From Microbacterium sp. MYb72 (lineage in GTDB: Bacteria; Actinomycetota; Actinomycetes; Actinomycetales; Microbacteriaceae): 64,000 bases of DNA. This document shows positions 32,685 through 41,345 of this stretch, one piece after another; position 1 is the first letter of the stretch; every line of letters starts with the position of its first letter. The stretch spans positions 1-64,000 of the forward strand of contig NZ_PCOT01000023.1 of NCBI RefSeq assembly GCF_002979415.1, given 5' to 3'. The translations under genes were made by a program, and so were the position numbers. The notes beneath the pieces are model-generated. The model was not told the DNA's origin. It saw only the letters and a program-made list of their open reading frames with translations, and searched no databases.

Positions 32685-35600
32685 ATGTCGCACCCCCGTC
32701 ACGCCCTCGACATCGAGGCCTTCGACCGCCCGGCCCGCTCGCAGGCGCTGCTGGATGCCGTGCACTCGCGCGTGGTCATCGCCGACGGCGCGATGGGCAC
32801 CATGCTGCAGCAGCACGATCTGTCTATCGAGGCCGACTTCCAGGGGCTCGAGGGGTGCAACGAGATCCTCAACGTCACCCGCCCCGACGTGATCGGCGGC
32901 ATCCATGACGCGTACTTCGCGACGGGCATCGACGCGGTCGAGACCAACACGTTCGGGGCCAACTGGTCGAACCTGTCGGACTACGGCATCGACGACCGCA
33001 TCCATGAGCTCGCCGAGCGCGGCGCGCGCATCGCCCGCGAGCGCGCGGAGGCCGCCGAGGCCGTGGACGGTCGCGTGCGCTGGGTGCTGGGGTCGATGGG
33101 GCCAGGCACCAAGCTGCCGACCCTCGGCCACACCACGTACGACCATCTCAAGCAGACGTTCGCGCTGCAGGCGGAGGGCCTGATCGACGGAGGCGCCGAC
33201 GCGTTCCTCATCGAGACCAGCCAGGACCTGCTGCAGACGAAGGCCGCGGTGAACGGATGCCGTCAGGCGATCGTGGCGCGCGGCATCCGTCTGCCGATCT
33301 TCGTCGAGGTGACCGTCGAGACCACCGGCACCATGCTGATGGGGTCGGAGATCGGCGCCGCGCTGACGGCGCTGGAACCGCTCGGGGTCGACGCGATCGG
33401 CCTGAACTGCGCCACCGGCCCCGCCGAGATGAGCGAGCACCTGCGCCACCTGTCGAAGCACTCCACGGTGCCGATCGCGTGCATGCCCAACGCGGGGCTG
33501 CCCGTGCTCGGCGCGAACGGCGCGCACTACCCGCTGACCCCTGCGGAGCTGGCGACCGCGCACGAGCAGTTCGTGCGCGAGTTCGGTCTGGGGCTGGTGG
33601 GCGGATGCTGCGGCACCACCCCCGAGCACCTCGCCGCCGTGGTCGAGCGGCTGGAGCCGTACCGCACCCGCGCGCTGACCACTCGCACGCCCGAGGTCGA
33701 GTCGGGCGTCGCGTCGCTCTACCAGCACGTGTCGTTCGATCAGGACGCCTCGTACCTCGCGATCGGCGAGCGCACGAACGCGAACGGCTCGAAGGCGTTC
33801 CGCGAGGCGATGCTGGAGGAGCGCTGGGACGACTGCGTCGAGATCGCCCGCAACCAGATCCGCGTCGGCGCGCACCTGCTCGACGTGTGCGTGGACTACG
33901 TGGGGCGCGACGGCGTCGCCGACATCCGCGAGGTCGTCTCGCGCTTCGCCTCGCAGTCGACGCTGCCGCTCGTGATCGACTCGACCGAGCCGCCCGTGAT
34001 CCAGGCGGGACTGGAGCTCATCGGAGGGCGCCCCGTCGTCAACTCCGTGAACCACGAAGACGGCGACGGCGCCGACAGCCGGTTCGGCCGCATCATGCCG
34101 CTCGTGAAGGAGCACGGCACCGCGGTCGTCGCGCTCACGATCGACGAACAGGGACAGGCCCGCACGACCGAGGGCAAGGTCGCGATCGCCTCGCGCCTGA
34201 TCGACTCGCTGGTGGGCGAGTGGGGCATGCGCGTGGAGGACATCATCGTCGACGCGCTGACGTTCCCGATCGCCACAGGCCAGGAGGAGACCCGGCGCGA
34301 CGGCATCGAGACGATCGAGGCCATCCGGCAGATCACGCAGAAGTACCCCGGCATCCACACCACCCTCGGCGTCTCGAACGTGTCGTTCGGGCTCAACCCC
34401 GCCGCGCGCATGGTGCTGAACTCGGTGTTCCTGCACGAGGCGTCGGAGGCGGGACTGTCGAGCGGCATCATCGACGCCGCCAAGATCGTGCCCCTGGCCT
34501 CGCTGCCCGAAGAGCAGCGCAAGGTCGCGCTCGACCTGGTGTGGGACCGCCGCGAGTACGACGTCGACGGGAACGTCACCTACGACCCGCTGTCGACCAT
34601 GCTCGACCTGTTCGCCGGAGTCGACACCGCGGCCCTGCGCGACCAGCGCGCCGCCGAGCTCGCGGCACTCCCCGTCGGCGAGCGGCTGGAGCGGCGCATC
34701 ATCGACGGCGAGGGCAAGGGTCTCGAAGCCGACCTCGACCTCGCACGTGCCGAGGGCAAGACCGCGCTCGGCATCATCAACGACCACCTGCTCGAGGGCA
34801 TGAAGATCGTGGGTGAGCGGTTCGGCGCGGGTGAGATGCAGCTGCCGTTCGTGCTGCAGTCGGCCGAGGTCATGAAGACCGCGGTCGCGCTGCTCGAACC
34901 GCACATGGAGAAGTCGGATGCCTCGGGCAAGGGCACCATGGTGATCGCGACCGTGCGCGGAGACGTGCACGACATCGGCAAGAACCTCGTCGACATCATC
35001 CTCACGAACAACGGCTACAGGGTGATCAACCTCGGCATCAAGCAGCCGATCGCCGACATCATCGCGGCGGCCGAGGAGCACGACGCCGACGTGATCGGCA
35101 TGTCGGGCCTGCTCGTGAAGTCGACCGTCGTGATGAAGGAGAACCTGCTCGAACTGCAGTCCCGCGGGCTCGCGAAGAAGTGGCCCGTGATCCTCGGAGG
35201 CGCCGCCCTCACTCGCGCCTACGTCGAGGACGATCTGGCGGGCATGTTCGACGGCGAGGTGCGCTACGCCAAGGACGCGTTCGAGGGGCTCGCGCTCATG
35301 GAGCCGCTCGTGCGGGTCGCGCGCGGCGAGGACCCCTCCGAAGTCGGACTGCCGGCGCTCAAGAAGCGCATCCACGCGCGCGGCGCCCAGCTCACGCTGA
35401 CGGAGCCCGAGGCGATGCCCGGCCGCTCCGACGTGGCATCCGACAACGAGGTCCCTGCGCCGCCGTTCTGGGGCACCCGCATCGTGCGCGGCATCGCGCT
35501 CGCCGACTACGCTGCCTTCCTCGACGAGCGCGCCACCTTCATGGGGCAGTGGGGTCTCAAGCCCGGCCGCGGCGAAGACGGAGCGTCCTACGAGCAGCTC

Positions 35601-36311
35601 GTCGAGTCCGAGGGGCGCCCGCGCCTGCGGTACTGGCTCGACCGGATCCTCGGCGAGGGGATGCTCGACGCCTCCGTCGCCTACGGCTACTTCCCTGTGG
35701 TGTCGGAGGGGGATGACGTCGTGGTGCTGCACCACGGCGACGACCCGACCGGCACCCTGGGCGTGCCCGGACTGCTCGCGCCGGACGGCGGATCGGGCGG
35801 CCCGCTCGGGTCGGACCGCCTGCGGTTCACGTTCCCGCGCCAGCGTCGCGATCGACACCTGGACCTCGCCGACTTCGTGCGCTCGCGCGAGTCGGGGCAG
35901 GTCGATGTGCTCCCCGTGCAGCTCGTCACCGCGGGCGCCGCGATCGACAAGGTCACCGCGAAGCTGTTCGCCGAGGACCGGTACCGCGACTACTACGAGC
36001 TCAACGGCCTCGTGATGCAGCTCACGGAGGCGCTCGCCGAGTTCTGGCACGCGCGCATCCGCTCCGAACTCGGCTTCTCGGCCGAAGACCCCACCGACAC
36101 GGCCGGTCTGTTCAAGCTCGAGTACCGTGGCGCCCGCTTCTCGCTGGGCTACCCCGCGTGCCCCGACATGGAGGACCGCCGCAAGGTCGTCGAGCTGCTG
36201 CGCCCCGAGCGCATGGGCGTCGAGCTCAGCGACGAGCTGCAGCTGCACCCGGAGCAGTCCACCGACGCGTTCGTGTTCCACCACCCCGAGGCGAAGTACT
36301 TCTCGGTCTGA
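32685..36311 (+). CDS. metH: Cobalamin-dependent methionine synthase (MetH)
   Basis: 1208 aa, full length with all four modules: homocysteine domain (1-330; zinc cysteines in GLNCATG and GGCCGTTPEH near 305), pterin-binding domain (about 345-630, starting YLAIGERTNANGSKAF), cobalamin cap and Rossmann module (650-880) with the axial His in RGDVHDIGKN near 760, and the AdoMet reactivation domain (890-1208) with RFSLGYPACPDMEDRR. It transfers the methyl group of methyltetrahydrofolate to homocysteine. TAGGCT (32673-32678) is 6 bases from ATG 32685, implying a leaderless mRNA and leaving no room for a cobalamin riboswitch. It converges on the ECF gene. Confidence 0.97.
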   Translation: MSHPRHALDIEAFDRPARSQALLDAVHSRVVIADGAMGTMLQQHDLSIEADFQGLEGCNEILNVTRPDVIGGIHDAYFATGIDAVETNTFGANWSNLSDYGIDDRIHELAERGARIARERAEAAEAVDGRVRWVLGSMGPGTKLPTLGHTTYDHLKQTFALQAEGLIDGGADAFLIETSQDLLQTKAAVNGCRQAIVARGIRLPIFVEVTVETTGTMLMGSEIGAALTALEPLGVDAIGLNCATGPAEMSEHLRHLSKHSTVPIACMPNAGLPVLGANGAHYPLTPAELATAHEQFVREFGLGLVGGCCGTTPEHLAAVVERLEPYRTRALTTRTPEVESGVASLYQHVSFDQDASYLAIGERTNANGSKAFREAMLEERWDDCVEIARNQIRVGAHLLDVCVDYVGRDGVADIREVVSRFASQSTLPLVIDSTEPPVIQAGLELIGGRPVVNSVNHEDGDGADSRFGRIMPLVKEHGTAVVALTIDEQGQARTTEGKVAIASRLIDSLVGEWGMRVEDIIVDALTFPIATGQEETRRDGIETIEAIRQITQKYPGIHTTLGVSNVSFGLNPAARMVLNSVFLHEASEAGLSSGIIDAAKIVPLASLPEEQRKVALDLVWDRREYDVDGNVTYDPLSTMLDLFAGVDTAALRDQRAAELAALPVGERLERRIIDGEGKGLEADLDLARAEGKTALGIINDHLLEGMKIVGERFGAGEMQLPFVLQSAEVMKTAVALLEPHMEKSDASGKGTMVIATVRGDVHDIGKNLVDIILTNNGYRVINLGIKQPIADIIAAAEEHDADVIGMSGLLVKSTVVMKENLLELQSRGLAKKWPVILGGAALTRAYVEDDLAGMFDGEVRYAKDAFEGLALMEPLVRVARGEDPSEVGLPALKKRIHARGAQLTLTEPEAMPGRSDVASDNEVPAPPFWGTRIVRGIALADYAAFLDERATFMGQWGLKPGRGEDGASYEQLVESEGRPRLRYWLDRILGEGMLDASVAYGYFPVVSEGDDVVVLHHGDDPTGTLGVPGLLAPDGGSGGPLGSDRLRFTFPRQRRDRHLDLADFVRSRESGQVDVLPVQLVTAGAAIDKVTAKLFAEDRYRDYYELNGLVMQLTEALAEFWHARIRSELGFSAEDPTDTAGLFKLEYRGARFSLGYPACPDMEDRRKVVELLRPERMGVELSDELQLHPEQSTDAFVFHHPEAKYFSV

Positions 36312-36343
36312 GCAGGCTGCATCACTGATGCCCGTCTGAGTCT

Positions 36344-36381
36344 CGACGCCCGCTGGCAGACGTCAGCGAAGCGGGGCGTCG
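36344..36381. terminator. Hairpin at the metH/ECF convergence
   Basis: CGACGCCCGCT pairs with AGCGGGGCGTCG, with one bulged base and a loop of about 15 bases. It begins 33 bases after the metH stop and runs through the ECF stop codon. Confidence 0.5.
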
Positions 36382-39263
36382 ACGGCCAGGTGGGGCGTCG
36401 ACCGGGTACGGCGGGCCGCCACGGGCTTCGCGCGGCGGAGGGCGGTGAGCACGGGGCGGCCGATCAGCGCGACGCCCACGATCGTCGTGATCGCGCGCAG
36501 GGTGTCCCAGCCCGCGCTCGAGGTGACGAGCGAGTACAGCAGGAAGCTGCCGAGGTTCTGCCCGATCGGCGCACCCGGCGCGTAGGAGATGGCCGTGTCC
36601 GATCCGATCGCGAAGGGCCAGAACCACAGGTTCAGCAGCAGGCCGAACAGGTAGGAGGCGAGGGCTCCGTATGCGCACAGCATCACGATCTCGCCCCAGC
36701 CCCGGACCCTGCGGGGGAGGAGCCCTGCACCGGCTCCCACCCAGGCGCACGCGAACATCTGGAAGGGCGTCCACGGGCCGAACCCGCCGAACACGGTCGA
36801 CGACAGCAGGATGGTGGACACCCCGAGCAGCATGCCGAACCGGGCGCCGAACGTGCGACCGGCGAGCACGAGCAGGATGAACACGGCCTCGACGCCGCCC
36901 ACGCCGGTGCTCGCGATGCGCAGGGCCGTGCCGATCGCCGCGAGCACGCCGAGGTACGCGAGCACGTGCGCTGATCGCACGGTCTGGTCGAGGGCCGCGA
37001 CGGCGACGACCACGGCGATCGGCGCCAGCGCGAGAGCGACCCACGGGACCGCCGCGTCGGCCTGCGCGGGCACCGCCGCGGCGACGAAGGGCCAGGTGAA
37101 GGATGCCAGGGCCACGAGGTTCGCGGCGAGAAGTGTGAGCGGTGTCCAGCGCGCGGCGGGACGAGGAGCGGCAGACCCCGCCACGCGCCCACCGGTCACG
37201 CGCGGTGAACGAGCCGGAGCGGGGGCGCCGGCCACGGCATCCGCCGCTCGCGGATCCGTGCGCAGCGCCGCGTCGATCCGCGATGCACGGCTCTTGCCCG
37301 CCCGCTCGACGAGGGAGGGCAGAGACGGCGCTGCGACGGATGCCGGGACGATGCCGTCCCGCATCGGCAGCACCTTCGCGCCGAGTGCCGCCGCGAAGTC
37401 GGCGTCGTGCGTCGCCATGAGCACGGCGGCGCCGGCATCCGCCGCCTGCTCCAGCGCGGAGCGCACCTGCTCGCGGGCGCGGGAGTCGAGTCCGCGCGTG
37501 GGCTCGTCGATCATCAGCGCCTCGGGGGAGCGCGCGAGCTGCAGGGCGATCGCCAGGCACCTGCGCTCGCCGAGGGAGAGATCGCGGGGATGCCGCGGCA
37601 TCCGCTCTGCGAGACCTGCGGCGTCGAGGCTGAGGAATGCCGCGAATCGGTCGGCCGTGGACGTGGGGGAGTGGATGCCGTGCCGCTGCGCCGAGCGGTC
37701 GGCCCGCGCGCACTCGGCGGCGACGGTGTCGCGCGTGAACAGATCGTCGGAGGCGTCGGGGACGAGCACGGGGGCGCCGACGACCTCCAGGCCGTGCGGC
37801 GGCAGGGCGAGGGCCGTGAGCAGCGACGACTTGCCCGCGCCGTTCGGTCCGATCAGCGCGGCGATCTCGCCGTTCCCGAGAGCGAGGGAGGCGTCGTGCA
37901 CCGCGACGACGTCGCCGTGGGCGATGCGGACGTGCGACGCCGCGAGGACAGGCGACGGAGACGCTGACTGAGGGAGAGGGTCCGACGCGGTGCGGTGCGG
38001 TGCAGCTTCCGGAAGGATGACGTTCGGCGTCGCGCTGCGCTCGGTCGACCCCGTCGACACCGTGCCCTGCTCGATCGACCGCCACTCGTCGGCGACGCCG
38101 TCGAACGCGGCGGCCCTGTGCTCGGCGACGAGCACGCAGGATCCGCCCTCGTGAGCCAGAGCATCCAAGGCGGCGACGACGCGCACGCGCGCCTCTGCGT
38201 CCAGATCGGCGAGCGGCTCATCCACGAGCAGCAGGATCGGCTGCTCGACCACCGCGGCGGCGATCGCGACCATCGTCGCCTCCCCCGCGGAGAGCGTGTG
38301 CACGGAGCGGTCCCGCAGGCCGGCGATGTCCAGGCGCTCCATCACCTCGTCGACGCGGGCGCTCACGATCACGGCGGCGACGCCGCGCAGCTGCAGCGAC
38401 AGGCCGATCTCGTCGCGGACGAGCTCGCTGCAGAACGCCTCACGGGGGTTCTGCAGCACCACGCCGACCAGCCGCGAGGAGTCGCGCGGCGGCATCCGCC
38501 GTCGGTCCCGGCCTGCGACCTCGACGACGCCCGTCGACCAGCCCCCGTCGACGTGGTCCACGAGGCCGGCGAGCCCGCGAAGCAGCGTCGACTTGCCCGA
38601 GCCGGTCGGTCCGGTGACGACGGTGAGCGCTCCGGTGCCGAGGGCGAGCTCGGGCACCGTCAGCACCGCGTCGTCGCCGAACCCGAACGCCGCCTCCTGC
38701 AGCCGGACCGGGCTCGTGCACTCCCCGTCGACGGGGTCGCCGCCGAAGCCGCGCAGCTCCAGCCCGTTCGCGACGGCGGCGGCGCGTTCCAGGGTGCGTT
38801 CGAGCACCGGCACCAGCATCCGCGGTCCCGGCCTCTCGCCGCGAAGACGCTGGGCGGTGTGCACCGTGCGAACGGCCTGACCGAGCCCGGGGAGCGTGGA
38901 CCAGGCGACGGCGAGAGCACGGGCGATGCCGCGCAGCGGACCGCGCCTCGCGAGCAGCCCGAACGCCCTGGACACGTCGAAGATCGCGTTCAGCAGCCCG
39001 AACAGCAGGATGACGGCGGCGATCGGCAGTGCGGACAGCGCGGCATCCGCGAGCCCGTCGACCGTCACGGGGCCGAGGAGTGTCACCCAGCTGAACGGCG
39101 CGGGGAGGCGGATCGCGGGCAGAGGGAGCAGCACCGGGCCGCTGCCGGCGGCTCCGTTGAAGAGCACGCGGTAGAGGATGCGGGCGACGACGAACACCGC
39201 CGCCAGCCCCGCCGCCGCGCGCAGCGGGCCGGGTCTCAGTCTGAGCCGGCCCGCATCGCTCAC
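36363..39263 (-). CDS. Single-polypeptide ECF transporter (EcfT-EcfA-EcfA-EcfS fusion)
   Basis: 966 aa carrying all four parts of an energy-coupling-factor importer in one chain. Residues 1-180: EcfT-like membrane part ending in the coupling segment ANGLELRGFG. Residues 185-400: first ATPase (Walker A GPTGSGKST 218-226, signature LSAGE 324-328, Walker B LLLVDEP 344-350). Residues 440-640: second ATPase (GPNGAGKSS 472-480, LSLGE 562-566, LMIDEP 583-588). Residues 705-945: six-helix substrate-capture (S) part. GTG 39263 overlaps the DUF4430 lipoprotein stop (GTGA). ECF systems import vitamins; the neighbours metH and DUF4430 favour cobalamin, but the S part itself does not prove it. Confidence 0.9.
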   Translation of the reverse strand: MSDAGRLRLRPGPLRAAAGLAAVFVVARILYRVLFNGAAGSGPVLLPLPAIRLPAPFSWVTLLGPVTVDGLADAALSALPIAAVILLFGLLNAIFDVSRAFGLLARRGPLRGIARALAVAWSTLPGLGQAVRTVHTAQRLRGERPGPRMLVPVLERTLERAAAVANGLELRGFGGDPVDGECTSPVRLQEAAFGFGDDAVLTVPELALGTGALTVVTGPTGSGKSTLLRGLAGLVDHVDGGWSTGVVEVAGRDRRRMPPRDSSRLVGVVLQNPREAFCSELVRDEIGLSLQLRGVAAVIVSARVDEVMERLDIAGLRDRSVHTLSAGEATMVAIAAAVVEQPILLLVDEPLADLDAEARVRVVAALDALAHEGGSCVLVAEHRAAAFDGVADEWRSIEQGTVSTGSTERSATPNVILPEAAPHRTASDPLPQSASPSPVLAASHVRIAHGDVVAVHDASLALGNGEIAALIGPNGAGKSSLLTALALPPHGLEVVGAPVLVPDASDDLFTRDTVAAECARADRSAQRHGIHSPTSTADRFAAFLSLDAAGLAERMPRHPRDLSLGERRCLAIALQLARSPEALMIDEPTRGLDSRAREQVRSALEQAADAGAAVLMATHDADFAAALGAKVLPMRDGIVPASVAAPSLPSLVERAGKSRASRIDAALRTDPRAADAVAGAPAPARSPRVTGGRVAGSAAPRPAARWTPLTLLAANLVALASFTWPFVAAAVPAQADAAVPWVALALAPIAVVVAVAALDQTVRSAHVLAYLGVLAAIGTALRIASTGVGGVEAVFILLVLAGRTFGARFGMLLGVSTILLSSTVFGGFGPWTPFQMFACAWVGAGAGLLPRRVRGWGEIVMLCAYGALASYLFGLLLNLWFWPFAIGSDTAISYAPGAPIGQNLGSFLLYSLVTSSAGWDTLRAITTIVGVALIGRPVLTALRRAKPVAARRTRSTPHLAVDAPLR
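39224..39254 (-). promoter_or_regulatory. Hairpin at the DUF4430/ECF junction
   Basis: GCGGGCCGG and CCGGCCCGC enclose a smaller CTC/GAG stem with loop AGTCT. The element starts 5 bases after the lipoprotein stop codon and lies in codons 4-14 of the ECF gene. It occupies the same position as the hairpins at the other lipoprotein/membrane junctions here. Confidence 0.55.
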
Positions 39264-39808
39264 GACGCGGGTGCGGCGGGAGCGCCGTTCAGCGTGAAGA
39301 GCAGCTCGACGCTGTCGCCGGGGTTGAGCTCGAGGGCGGAGAGACCCGTCTGCGCGTAGTCCCACGTGCCGCCTGCGGGCTTGACCCACAGGCCCCAGTA
39401 CGCGGCGGCCGGAGGCATGTCGGCGCAGGTCTCGTGGTAGGCGGCGCCGTCGTCGCCGGTCAGCTCGGTGTCTTCGGCGGGCACGCCGTTCACACGGCAG
39501 ATCACGTCGTCGGGGTACGTCGTGGTGCCGACGGTGGTGAACCCGGCTTCGGAGACGGCATCCGTCCCCAGGATCTTCCCGTCCGTGTCGACGCAGACCG
39601 AGGCGGAGGGATCGTCGGAGACGTCGAGGTCGCCCGTGTCGACGACCACGGTCACCCCGGCGCACGACTCAGCAGACGCGGTCGACGAGGACGACGGCGA
39701 CGACGTGGGCTCGGAGGAGGGCGTCGGCGGCGTACAGGCGGTCAACGCGAGCGTCAGGGCGGATGCCGCGACGAGGGACAGGGCGAGGTGGCGGGTCTTC
39801 GGGGTCAC
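39260..39808 (-). CDS. DUF4430 (transcobalamin-like C-terminal domain) lipoprotein
   Basis: 182 aa. Signal peptide with lipobox LTAC (Cys25), then a Pro/Ser/Thr linker, then a DUF4430-like domain from about residue 50: CAGVTVVVDTGDLDVSD near its start, AAYWGLWVKPAGGTWDYAQTG and a final LNPGDSVELLF. DUF4430 is related to the C-terminal half of the animal cobalamin carriers intrinsic factor and transcobalamin. GTG 39808 is the start, with TAGGGT 6 bases upstream and no Shine-Dalgarno. Its stop overlaps the ECF start, so the pair is one system: this protein probably captures ligand outside the membrane for the ECF S domain. Confidence 0.8.
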   Translation of the reverse strand: MTPKTRHLALSLVAASALTLALTACTPPTPSSEPTSSPSSSSTASAESCAGVTVVVDTGDLDVSDDPSASVCVDTDGKILGTDAVSEAGFTTVGTTTYPDDVICRVNGVPAEDTELTGDDGAAYHETCADMPPAAAYWGLWVKPAGGTWDYAQTGLSALELNPGDSVELLFTLNGAPAAPAS

Positions 39809-39887
39809 CGTTACACCCTACGGAATCGGGGACATCTCGCCCGTCCGTCGTGTCACATTCGGCCGCGCGCCCCGTCGCGCGGAGCCC

Positions 39888-40901
39888 TCACCTCAGGCGC
39901 TTCTGCAGCTCGCCCATCCGCTCCCGAGGGCGGAAGCCGAGCAGGGTGTTCACGGCGAGCATGTGCGCATTGGACTCCGCGTTGTACGTGTACACGCAGG
40001 GGGTCCCCGGTGACTCGTGCTGCAGCATCCTGAGGTTCGCGACCTTGACGGCCGTTCCCAGTCGGTGCCCTCGATCCTCACGGCGCACGAGCGTGCCCCA
40101 CTGGTAGGCGTTGCCGTCGTCGCCCGAGACCACGATCTGCGTGTAGGCGGCGACAGCGCCGTCCGAGGCCAGCGCGACGGTGCCGAAGGAGATGCGGTGC
40201 TGCAGCACGAGCAGGTCCTCGGTCTCGCGGATGCCGGCGATGTCCGGCGTCGCGGGCTCGATGTCGAGCTCGCCGCTGGGGGCCTCGGTCTCGATCGACG
40301 CGTCCAGCGACGCCCAGCCCTCGACCACGTCGTCGGGTACAGGGCCGATCCAGCTCCGCAGCGTGTAGCCCTCGTCGGGGACTCCGGCCTGCAGTCGGTC
40401 GAGCAGCGCGGGGTCGACGGGCAGGTCCAGCCGGTTCTGCACGTCGCCGAGGGCGAGGGAGTAGCCGTGACGGCGCGCGAACTCGCGCCCCGGTGAACCG
40501 GAGCCGTCGGGTCCGAGCTCGTACAGCCAACTCGTCGTGGACTGCGCGGTGGTGCGTCCGGCAGCCACGGCCTCGCCTTCGAGGAAGGCAAGTGCGTGCG
40601 AGCCGTAGCCTCGACGCCGATGACGGGGCGGCACGCCGAGGCCGAGGTGCGCCACGTGCGTGTTGTCCTTGAGGGGCAGCGCGAGGCTCGCGGCGCCGAT
40701 GCACTCGCCGTCCGAGCGCAGCAGGTAGGTCCGCCGCTCCACGGCCGACGAGTCCTGCTGCAGCTCTCGCCTGGTCTCCTCGCGGGTCCATACCGGGGTG
40801 CCCTTCGCGCGGTCGGCGCGCTCGGCCGCGGCGTACGCGTCCCACCACTCGTCGACCGTCGCATCGTCGAAAGGGTCGACCCGGCTGATCTCGAGACTCA
40901 T
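39888..40901 (-). CDS. Tandem GNAT acetyltransferase
   Basis: 337 aa with two GNAT domains. The first (1-160) has LGVPPRHRRRGYGSHALAFLEG as its acetyl-CoA loop; the second (170-337) has GTLVRREDRGHRLGTAVKVANLRML and ends YNAESNAHMLAVNTLLGFRPRERMGELQKRL, a typical ending for this double-domain actinobacterial group (Eis/MshD-like layout). Substrate unknown. TAGCGT (40913-40908) is 6 bases from ATG 40901; GGAGGG touches the start too closely to act as an SD. Confidence 0.87.
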   Translation of the reverse strand: MSLEISRVDPFDDATVDEWWDAYAAAERADRAKGTPVWTREETRRELQQDSSAVERRTYLLRSDGECIGAASLALPLKDNTHVAHLGLGVPPRHRRRGYGSHALAFLEGEAVAAGRTTAQSTTSWLYELGPDGSGSPGREFARRHGYSLALGDVQNRLDLPVDPALLDRLQAGVPDEGYTLRSWIGPVPDDVVEGWASLDASIETEAPSGELDIEPATPDIAGIRETEDLLVLQHRISFGTVALASDGAVAAYTQIVVSGDDGNAYQWGTLVRREDRGHRLGTAVKVANLRMLQHESPGTPCVYTYNAESNAHMLAVNTLLGFRPRERMGELQKRLR

Positions 40902-40974
40902 CCCTCCACGCTACCCGGCGCCCTCTCCGGCCTCGGCAGGTGGGGAGCAGTGAAGGAATCTCATCAATGTGCGC

Positions 40975-41011
40975 TTGACTATAGTGTGTGACACACAGTA
41001 ATGTGATGGGC
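40975..41011 (+). promoter_or_regulatory. PadR promoter with operator in the spacer
   Basis: -35 TTGACT (40975-40980), 18-base spacer, -10 TAATGT (40999-41004), then 7 bases to ATG 41012. The spacer contains the dyad TGTGTG-A-CACACA (40985-40997) flanked by TA-G and G-TA. It is a near-consensus leaderless promoter that a PadR dimer could close directly. Confidence 0.75.
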
Positions 41012-41344
41012 ATGAACGAGACGCTCGACACGCACCTGCAGGAACTGCGGCGCGGCACCGTCGTCCTGGCCTGCCTGCAGCTGCTGCGCACGCCCGGCTA
41101 CGGCTACGGACTGCTCGAAGAGCTGGAGGCGCGCGGCTTCGCGACCGACGCGAACACGCTGTACCCGCTGCTCCGCAGGCTGGAGAAGCAGGAGTACCTC
41201 ACCAGCGAGTGGAACACCGAAGAGGCCAGGCCCCGCAAGTTCTACCGCACCTCGGATGCCGGCATCCGGCTCGCCGACACCCTCACCGACGAATGGCGAT
41301 CGCTCACCACAGCGATCTCCGCCCTCACCGCAGAGGAGAACTGA
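41012..41344 (+). CDS. PadR-family regulator
   Basis: 110 aa. Winged helix typical of PadR: LRRGTVVLACLQLLRTPGYGYGLLEELEARG, TDANTLYPLLRRLEKQEYLTSEW, RPRKFYRTSDAGIRLADTLTDEW. This is the short PadR class that represses transporters and membrane stress genes. ATG 41012 is chosen because a promoter ends 7 bases upstream; ATG 41006 is also in frame. The membrane gene begins 2 bases after its stop. The promoter-embedded dyad predicts autoregulation of the two-gene operon. Confidence 0.9.
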   Translation: MNETLDTHLQELRRGTVVLACLQLLRTPGYGYGLLEELEARGFATDANTLYPLLRRLEKQEYLTSEWNTEEARPRKFYRTSDAGIRLADTLTDEWRSLTTAISALTAEEN

Positions 41345-41345
41345 C

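Noticed and set aside
32619-36284. A 1221-codon open frame antisense to metH
   Set aside because: It is the mirror of a fully conserved MetH gene. Its composition (Arg, Asp, Val, Leu, His-rich repeats) is the usual by-product of high GC third positions.
39809-39887. Cobalamin riboswitch upstream of the DUF4430/ECF genes
   Set aside because: The gap to the next gene is only 79 bases, the -10 box sits 6 bases from the start codon, and no B12-box-like sequence is visible.
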